Source of the DNA: Porticoccaceae bacterium
Lineage (GTDB): Bacteria > Pseudomonadota > Gammaproteobacteria > Pseudomonadales > Porticoccaceae
Assembly (NCBI GenBank): GCA_030741175.1
Contig: JASLVT010000021.1
Coordinates: forward strand, 1 to 11,604
Direction of reading: 5' to 3'
Length of the DNA: 11,604 bases
Shown here: positions 6,943 to 11,604 of the stretch, piece after piece
Numbering within the stretch: the first letter of the stretch is position 1
Layout of the letters: every line of letters starts with the position of its first letter
The notes under the pieces: model-generated
The model's input: the letters and a program-made list of their open reading frames with translations, nothing else
Database searches by the model: none
Told to the model about the DNA's origin: nothing
Position numbers and translations under genes: made by a program

Positions 6943-7045
6943 GAATTTGGCTAAATAACTAATATATATGGCTGTAATACTAATTAAAAGTCCTAAAATC
7001 GCGCCTACACTATTTATTCATTTTGCATAGCTTCTAGGACATTAC

Positions 7046-8953
7046 ATGAGTCACTCTCTTCCAGTCATTGTCGGTTTTGGCGGTTACAACGCCGCGGGCC
7101 GAAGTTCTTCCCATCAAGGGTTTCGACGTATGGTGCTGGAGTCGCTACCGGCGGCTGAGCAGACCAAAACCATTGTTGGATTAGCCTGTTTGATGGGCTA
7201 CCTAAAAAAGCAGGGTGATAGCTACATTGACTCTCAGGGTAATGGTTTAAGCATCGCGCAGGCAGAGTCTCAATACAGGGCAGCGGTTCTAGAGGGGACT
7301 CTGGTGCGCAAAATAGAGAGCTTTGATCCTTCGGCGGTGCCCGGAAATAAAAAGATTAGCTTCGCTCATGAAGAGGGTGAAAAAATTGTCTTCACCATGA
7401 TTAAACGTGATTTGCCGCGTAACTGTCCCGACGATTGGCAAATCCGTGATTTAGATGATGGCACAGTAGAGGTGACTGCCTCGGCAGTGAGTGATTATTT
7501 GATTGAGTCTTACTATGAGTTAGCGTCTAAAGCCGCCGGACAATTGCCGCGTGGTTTTGATCCGGCGAATCACTACAACAGCCGTTTCCATCCAAAAAGT
7601 TTGCAAATGGCGCTACTGGGTAGCAGTGATGCAATCCATTCCATGGGCATTGATTGGCAGACTGTCGCCGCATCTGTTAATCCAGATCAAGTGGGTGTTT
7701 ACTCCTCAAGCGCTTTGGGTCAGATGAGCGAAGAGGGGTTTGGCGGTCTGTTACAGGGGCGCCAAAAAGGTGTGCGCACCACCGCCAAGCAAATGCCTCT
7801 AGGTCTCAATACCATGCCAGCAGACTTTATCAATGCCTATGTTCTGGGCAGTGTTGGCCACACAGAGGCTATAACAGGCGCCTGTGCGACGTTTCTCTAT
7901 GTACTGCAAGCCGCCGTGCGAGATATACGCAGTGGCCATCGCCGTGTGGCGATCGTGGGTAATGCTGAGGCCGCACTGGTTCCCGAGATCTCAGAGGGGT
8001 TTGCCAATATGAGTGCCCTCGCCAGCGATGAGAATCTGTGCAAGCTAGATGGATCAGACCAGCCAGACTGGCGTCGTGCCAGCCGGCCATTTGGCCATAA
8101 CTGCGGTTTTATATTATCAGAGGCGACGCAATATCTGGTTCTTATGGATGATGCGCTGGCGGTTGAATTGGGTGCGGATATCCACGGTGCTGTACCGGAG
8201 GTATTTATCAATGCCGATGGCGTTAAAAAATCTATTTCAGCGCCTGGTGTGGGTAACTATATTTCGTTTGCCAAGGCGGTGGCAGCGGCAATTAGCATTG
8301 TGGGTAAAGAAACGGTGCAAAAGCACAGTTTTATTCATGCCCATGGCTCCAGTACGCCAGCTAATCGCACCACCGAGTCCGAATTAATTGACCGTGTCGC
8401 CGAGGCTTTTGAAATCAATGATTGGCCGGTCACCGCAGCTAAAGCCTTTGTTGGCCATTCCCTATCCACGGCCAGTGGTGATCAATTGGTGTCTGCGTTA
8501 GGAACCTTTAAATACGACGTTATTCCCGGAATCAAAACAATCACTGAGATCGCCCCTGATGTTCATCAGCAACGAGCTCATTTTGCTTTGGATGATATGG
8601 ATATCAGTGATCGCAAAATGCAGGTAGCGTTTATAAATTCCAAAGGCTTTGGGGGCAACAATGCTACGGCAGTGGTGTTGTCACCTGATCAGGTGCAGTC
8701 AATGTTATCTATTCGTCACGCGGACAGTTATGCGGACTATGCCACTCGACGCGAGCAAACCAGAGCTAATGCTACCGCCTATGCCGACAGGGCCGATAGC
8801 GCGGAGTTAGATGTTATCTATCGCTTCGGTGAATCATTAATTAATGAGGCTGAGGTTAGTCTGACTCAGCAAGGCATCGATATTCCCGGCTTTGCTCATC
8901 CTGTTGAATTTAATTTGCAGAATCCTTTCGCAGATATGCAAGGAAGTTCATGA
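7046..8953 (+). CDS. fabY: Beta-ketoacyl-ACP synthase FabY, fatty acid synthesis initiation
   Basis: A 635-residue ketoacyl synthase closely resembling P. aeruginosa FabY (PA5174, about 634 residues), which condenses acetyl-CoA with malonyl-ACP to start fatty acid synthesis in place of FabH. The opening LPVIVGFGGYNAAGRSS (5-21), LYNSRFHPK-like HYNSRFHPK (176-184), and PLGLNTMPADFINAYVLGSV (251-270) are FabY-specific in my recollection. The thiolase-fold catalytic triad is Cys280 in TGACATFLY, His433 in HAHGSSTPANR, and His471 in AAKAFVGHS, the Cys-His-His pattern of elongating-type synthases rather than the Cys-His-Asn of FabH. A glycine-rich GFGGNNAT lies at 534-541. The ATG is preceded by AGGA (7036-7039) at good spacing. 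Its last 44 bases overlap the end of the protease gene on the other strand. It is cytoplasmic and divergent from the AraC-type regulator. Confidence 0.94.
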   Translation: MSHSLPVIVGFGGYNAAGRSSSHQGFRRMVLESLPAAEQTKTIVGLACLMGYLKKQGDSYIDSQGNGLSIAQAESQYRAAVLEGTLVRKIESFDPSAVPGNKKISFAHEEGEKIVFTMIKRDLPRNCPDDWQIRDLDDGTVEVTASAVSDYLIESYYELASKAAGQLPRGFDPANHYNSRFHPKSLQMALLGSSDAIHSMGIDWQTVAASVNPDQVGVYSSSALGQMSEEGFGGLLQGRQKGVRTTAKQMPLGLNTMPADFINAYVLGSVGHTEAITGACATFLYVLQAAVRDIRSGHRRVAIVGNAEAALVPEISEGFANMSALASDENLCKLDGSDQPDWRRASRPFGHNCGFILSEATQYLVLMDDALAVELGADIHGAVPEVFINADGVKKSISAPGVGNYISFAKAVAAAISIVGKETVQKHSFIHAHGSSTPANRTTESELIDRVAEAFEINDWPVTAAKAFVGHSLSTASGDQLVSALGTFKYDVIPGIKTITEIAPDVHQQRAHFALDDMDISDRKMQVAFINSKGFGGNNATAVVLSPDQVQSMLSIRHADSYADYATRREQTRANATAYADRADSAELDVIYRFGESLINEAEVSLTQQGIDIPGFAHPVEFNLQNPFADMQGSS

Positions 8954-9746
8954 GTCGATCAAGCACGATGCTATCGATTTTGCGTGCCTGATTTATCCAC
9001 TGCTCCGCCTGTGCTCTGGCGCCCGGAGCGGCTTGATCGATACGGGTCAATGTGCCGCCATGCACAGCAATAACGCGATATTCCGCTCGATCCACTTTGA
9101 TATTATCGGCAATCGCCAACACAGGGCCGCCAGAGGAACCGGCAGAGCTATCGCAGTCATGTAAGAGCAACTCCGCACGGTTAAATGTTTGTGATTGATA
9201 GGATCGGCATGGACCACTGAGATCGATATTTTCAGTATTGTCGTTATAGCCAAGTAACAGTAAATCAGTGGGTTCGGTAGACCAGCCCAGTTTAAATCCT
9301 GTGCCATAGAGGCGGTGTTGTAAGGCAACAAAAACAATATCTGTTTCTGACTGACGCAACTTATCAGCATCCACAGGTTGGTAGCTATGGTTGGAAATCT
9401 GCTTAAAAGGTACGGCCATTAAACGTTTGTTTTGCGGCCTATAGCTGCAGTCAATAAATGGTACACCAGACTTTGCATCAAACAGCACATGAGCAGCGGT
9501 AATGATAATGGTGTGAGCTTGGTCTGGCCCTGTGGCATCAATGTGTAGCTGGGTGCCTGTTCCACGAAGTGCGCCATCGCAAAATATAGTCCCTACGCCG
9601 CCGATCAGGCTCTCTGGTGCTGAAGTGCGATCATCTTCAGGACCGTTTAATTGATCGCCATCGCCAAACACTGCACCCTGACTCAACTGACTGGCGAGGA
9701 CTAATCCTGTGCAAAGCAATTTGATCAATCCGGTTACCCTAGTCAT
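8910..9746 (-). CDS. Secreted trypsin-like serine protease (S1 family)
   Basis: Using the ATG at 9744-9746, this is a 278-residue protein with a signal peptide (MTRVTGLIK, then hydrophobic LLCTGLVLA) ending near SQGA, so it is probably periplasmic or secreted. A GTG at 9774-9776 would add ten residues and overlap rsmE by 14 bases; it is less likely because it spoils the signal peptide start. The catalytic triad is visible: His86 in ITAAHVLFD, Asp136 in ETDIVFV, and Ser205 in SAGSSGGPV. Cys56, Cys100, Cys180 and Cys198 could form two disulfides, a possible use for DsbA. GSSGGP replaces GDSGGP, so the Asp that pairs with the new N-terminus in trypsin is absent. It is the last gene of the ahcY-metF-rsmE cluster and overlaps fabY tail to tail. 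Substrate unknown. Confidence 0.85.
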   Translation of the reverse strand: MTRVTGLIKLLCTGLVLASQLSQGAVFGDGDQLNGPEDDRTSAPESLIGGVGTIFCDGALRGTGTQLHIDATGPDQAHTIIITAAHVLFDAKSGVPFIDCSYRPQNKRLMAVPFKQISNHSYQPVDADKLRQSETDIVFVALQHRLYGTGFKLGWSTEPTDLLLLGYNDNTENIDLSGPCRSYQSQTFNRAELLLHDCDSSAGSSGGPVLAIADNIKVDRAEYRVIAVHGGTLTRIDQAAPGARAQAEQWINQARKIDSIVLDRLMNFLAYLRKDSAN

Positions 9747-9762
9747 TGACTGAGCTATGGGG

Positions 9763-10494
9763 TTAACCCATATCACCCCAAACGGACTGAATTATGCTGA
9801 TGGCAGCCAGCGGAGCAGTTTCTGTGCGCAACACTCTGGGACCTAAGGCCATTGCTTGAAAGCCGTTGGCTAGCGCCTGCTCAATCTCATTGTTATTCAA
9901 GCCTCCTTCGGGACCCACTAAAAGCGCAATGTTGTTATTGTTGTTGGTCATATCAGCCAGGCGTTGCTCAGTGCGATGATGCAACACCAGCTTTAGATCT
10001 GCATCACAGCTTGGTAACCAGCGGTCGAGGCTGATGGCAGGATTAATGTTTGGCACAGTATTGCGCTGGCACTGCTCGCAGGCGCTGATGGCGATTTGCT
10101 GCCAATGTTTGAGTCTTTTTTTAAGCCTATCCTCGCTGAGCTTTACCTCACAGCGAGCGCTGAAAATGGGTGTAATCTGACTGATACCCAGTTCGGTCGC
10201 TTTTTGTATCACCCAGTCCATACGCTCGCCGCGGGAAATACCAATACCTAGATGCAACTGCAGATCTGATTCTCGACTACAGTCTGTGAAACCTGTGACC
10301 ATAACCGAGGCTTTACTTTTTTTTGCTGACACTAACTCAGCGTCAAACTCACCGCCCTGCCCATTAAATAGGATCAGTTGTTGACCCGCAGTCATGCGCA
10401 GCACCGCGGTGAGATGACGAGCAGCGCCTTCATCAAGATCGATGCAGACGCCGACCGTTAGCTGTTCAGGTGTATAGATTCGCGGGATACGCAT
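9763..10494 (-). CDS. rsmE: 16S rRNA (uracil-1498-N3)-methyltransferase RsmE
   Basis: A 243-residue SPOUT-class enzyme that uses SAM to methylate N3 of U1498 in helix 44 of 16S rRNA. An N-terminal PUA-like domain (about 1-70, with RIPRIY and HLTAVLRM) is followed by the trefoil-knot domain: ISRGERMDWVIQKATELG (86-103), LLVGPEGGL (191-199), and the knot loop ALGPRVLRTETAPLAAI (216-232) that binds SAM. Length is typical. It starts 13 bases after the metF stop, with GAGAG as a possible ribosome binding site, so it belongs to the same transcription unit. An Asn run (184-188), encoded by near-perfect trinucleotide repeats (9931-9946), sits in a loop before the GPEGG strand. In many gammaproteobacteria rsmE lies near gshB instead. 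Confidence 0.96.
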   Translation of the reverse strand: MRIPRIYTPEQLTVGVCIDLDEGAARHLTAVLRMTAGQQLILFNGQGGEFDAELVSAKKSKASVMVTGFTDCSRESDLQLHLGIGISRGERMDWVIQKATELGISQITPIFSARCEVKLSEDRLKKRLKHWQQIAISACEQCQRNTVPNINPAISLDRWLPSCDADLKLVLHHRTEQRLADMTNNNNNIALLVGPEGGLNNNEIEQALANGFQAMALGPRVLRTETAPLAAISIIQSVWGDMG

Positions 10495-10507
10495 GGGTCG
10501 CTCTCAT

Positions 10508-11356
10508 TTAACCGGCCTCAGTAGGAAGGCCCAAATTGCGACATAAGGTATCAGAAATTTGCCATTGATTCATGGTATAAAAATGCAATCCAGGTGCACC
10601 ACCGGCCAGAAGATCCTCACAGAGTTTGGTGACCACTTCAGTGCCATAGCTGATTAGATCTTCGGTGTTATCGCTGCGCTCTTTAAGTTGCCAGCGCAAC
10701 CAGCGGGGGATATCCGCGCCACAGTTATCAGAGAAGCGCACCAGATTGTGGTAATTGGTCAATGGCATAATCCCAGGAATAATGGGTTTATCAATGCCCG
10801 CCTGCGCACAGTGCTCGATATACCTAAAGTAGGCTTCTGGATTGTAAAAATATTGGGTTATAGCGCGATCGGCACCTGCATTAAACTTTTCACCAAGCCA
10901 GAAAATATCTTTACTGTAGCTCTCCGCTTCCGGATGAATTTCTGGATAGGCGGCCACATTGATTTCAAAATGATCACCACTGTGCTCACGAATTAATGCA
11001 ACCAGTTCATTGGCATGAACTAGCTGTTTTGTACCGCCAATGCCTGAGGGCAGATCGCCGCGCAGTGCAACAAGCTTGGTGATTCCAGCGTCTTTATAGG
11101 ATTGCACTAAATCAATAACTTCCGACTGTGTATCGCCACCGACGGAGAGGTGAGGCGCTGACTCATAGCCATTGGCTTTAATATCAAGCACGATATCTTT
11201 TGTGGTGTCTCTGGTAGAGCCACCAGCACCATAGGTAACTGAATAAAATTCAGGGCTGAATTTATCCAATTCAGCACAGGTAACTTTGAGTTTTTCACGA
11301 CCCTCTGGGGTTTTAGCCGCAAAAAACTCGAAACTTACGGGGGTGTTGTTCTTCAT
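10508..11356 (-). CDS. metF: Methylenetetrahydrofolate reductase MetF
   Basis: A 282-residue FAD-dependent TIM-barrel enzyme that reduces 5,10-methylene-THF to 5-methyl-THF, the methyl donor for methionine synthase. Seen: VSFEFFAAKT (7-16) with catalytic Glu10 (Glu28 in E. coli), TYGAGGSTRDTT (41-52), ALRGD with Asp101 (FAD/folate site), EINVAAYPEIHPEA (131-144), ITQYFYN with Gln168, PGIMPLTNY (194-202) and GLHFYTMN (256-263). The family usually has FEFFPP or FEFFPT; here Ala-Ala follows, a mild change. E. coli MetF is 296 residues. It lies 67 bases downstream of ahcY on the same strand and 13 bases before rsmE. ahcY removes S-adenosylhomocysteine and releases homocysteine, while MetF supplies the methyl group to rebuild methionine, so the pair is functionally coherent. 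The ribosome binding site is AGGA, about ten bases before the ATG. Confidence 0.97.
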   Translation of the reverse strand: MKNNTPVSFEFFAAKTPEGREKLKVTCAELDKFSPEFYSVTYGAGGSTRDTTKDIVLDIKANGYESAPHLSVGGDTQSEVIDLVQSYKDAGITKLVALRGDLPSGIGGTKQLVHANELVALIREHSGDHFEINVAAYPEIHPEAESYSKDIFWLGEKFNAGADRAITQYFYNPEAYFRYIEHCAQAGIDKPIIPGIMPLTNYHNLVRFSDNCGADIPRWLRWQLKERSDNTEDLISYGTEVVTKLCEDLLAGGAPGLHFYTMNQWQISDTLCRNLGLPTEAG

Positions 11357-11423
11357 GAAAGTGATTTCCTGAGCGGCGTCACCGCGAACGCCTTTATCAT
11401 TCGTTGCAGTGACGCACTGTTGC
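11357..11423 (-). other. Structured ahcY-metF intercistronic spacer
   Basis: The 67-base gap holds two small inverted repeats: CAGTG-ACG-CACTG (11407-11419) and GGCGT-8 bases-ACGCC (11375-11392), with GCGG/CCGC as an alternative pairing for the second. No T tract follows either on the minus strand, so read-through from ahcY to metF is expected. They may protect mRNA ends or set relative expression. It does not look like an S-adenosylhomocysteine riboswitch, which would lie upstream of ahcY, outside the window. Confidence 0.4.
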
Positions 11424-11604
11424 TTAATACTTGTAGCTTTCGCCTTTGAATGGTCCGGCTACCGGCACGTTAATATAGTCCGCTTGAGCCTGACTGAGTT
11501 TGGTAATTACGCCGCCAAACCCTCCAACCATATAGCGCGCCACTTCTTCATCCAGATGTTTAGGCAATACTTCAACTCGTAACTGTTGCTCTTTAGTGGC
11601 CTCG
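11424..11604 (-). CDS. ahcY: Adenosylhomocysteinase, C-terminal fragment (cut by window edge)
   Basis: The last 60 codons of S-adenosylhomocysteine hydrolase, which splits S-adenosylhomocysteine to adenosine and homocysteine with bound NAD. The frame is open to the window edge and reads ...[19 protein letters not shown], then [17 protein letters not shown], and ends KGESYKY and TAA at 11424-11426. Family members end in similar GPYK/GPFK...Y(R/K)Y tails, which contribute a conserved Lys and Tyr to the NAD site of the neighbouring subunit. The start and most of the enzyme lie outside. It is the most upstream gene seen in the minus-strand methyl-cycle cluster. Confidence 0.93.
   Translation of the reverse strand, partial: EATKEQQLRVEVLPKHLDEEVARYMVGGFGGVITKLSQAQADYINVPVAGPFKGESYKY

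Noticed and set aside
7869..8387. ORFs on both strands inside fabY
   Set aside because: They are other-frame readings of a strongly conserved coding sequence and contain no family motifs.
9774..9776. GTG start for the protease
   Set aside because: It overlaps rsmE and puts ten polar or mixed residues before a good signal peptide that begins at the ATG at 9746; it remains a possible alternative.
11357..11423. S-adenosylhomocysteine riboswitch between ahcY and metF
   Set aside because: Known examples lie upstream of the first gene, and the spacer is short with two small hairpins that do not resemble the riboswitch core I remember.
1..11604. CRISPR array, insertion sequence, phage, toxin-antitoxin or defence system
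   Set aside because: No regularly spaced repeats, transposase, terminal repeats, integrase or small overlapping gene pairs were seen; nearly all the DNA is accounted for by conserved genes.

Overview
The window looks like a chromosomal segment of a gammaproteobacterium related to Pseudomonas, probably a marine Pseudomonadales/Cellvibrionales-type lineage such as SAR92 or Porticoccaceae. The lineage is an inference from gene content and order. Evidence for it: polA, a small-RNA-like gene, engB, cytochrome c4 and dsbA occur in the order remembered from Pseudomonas; a long FabY-type ketoacyl synthase is present; and ahcY lies beside metF. Base composition is moderate throughout, and I see no insertion sequence, phage gene, tRNA, rRNA or CRISPR array.

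Left part (1-3460): the 3' end of polA is followed by a 290-base gap. This gap holds a good candidate for a Spot 42/ErsA-like small RNA, with a sigma-E/AlgU-like promoter and a perfect intrinsic terminator. engB (ribosome assembly GTPase) points back towards it. Divergent from engB are a diheme cytochrome c4 and dsbA (periplasmic disulfide oxidase), closed by a clear terminator.

Middle part (3461-5920): a serC-serA pair encodes two steps of serine biosynthesis. SerC is the type usual in alphaproteobacteria, and SerA is a short ACT-domain type more like those of Firmicutes/Bacteroidetes. Neither is the E. coli form, so the pair may have been acquired or may be a lineage-specific replacement.

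Right part (5921-11604): a GlxA/FtrA-like AraC regulator with an apparently almost leaderless mRNA is divergent from fabY, whose product starts fatty acid synthesis in Pseudomonas aeruginosa. The end of fabY overlaps, tail to tail, a secreted trypsin-like protease. That protease is the last gene of a minus-strand cluster ahcY-metF-rsmE-protease. ahcY and metF belong to the methyl cycle: S-adenosylhomocysteine removal and methyl-tetrahydrofolate supply. rsmE, a SAM-dependent rRNA methyltransferase, follows.

Most genes are conserved housekeeping genes. The strongest candidates for something not yet described are the small RNA after polA, the atypical serCA pair, and the regulator/fabY and fabY/protease arrangements.
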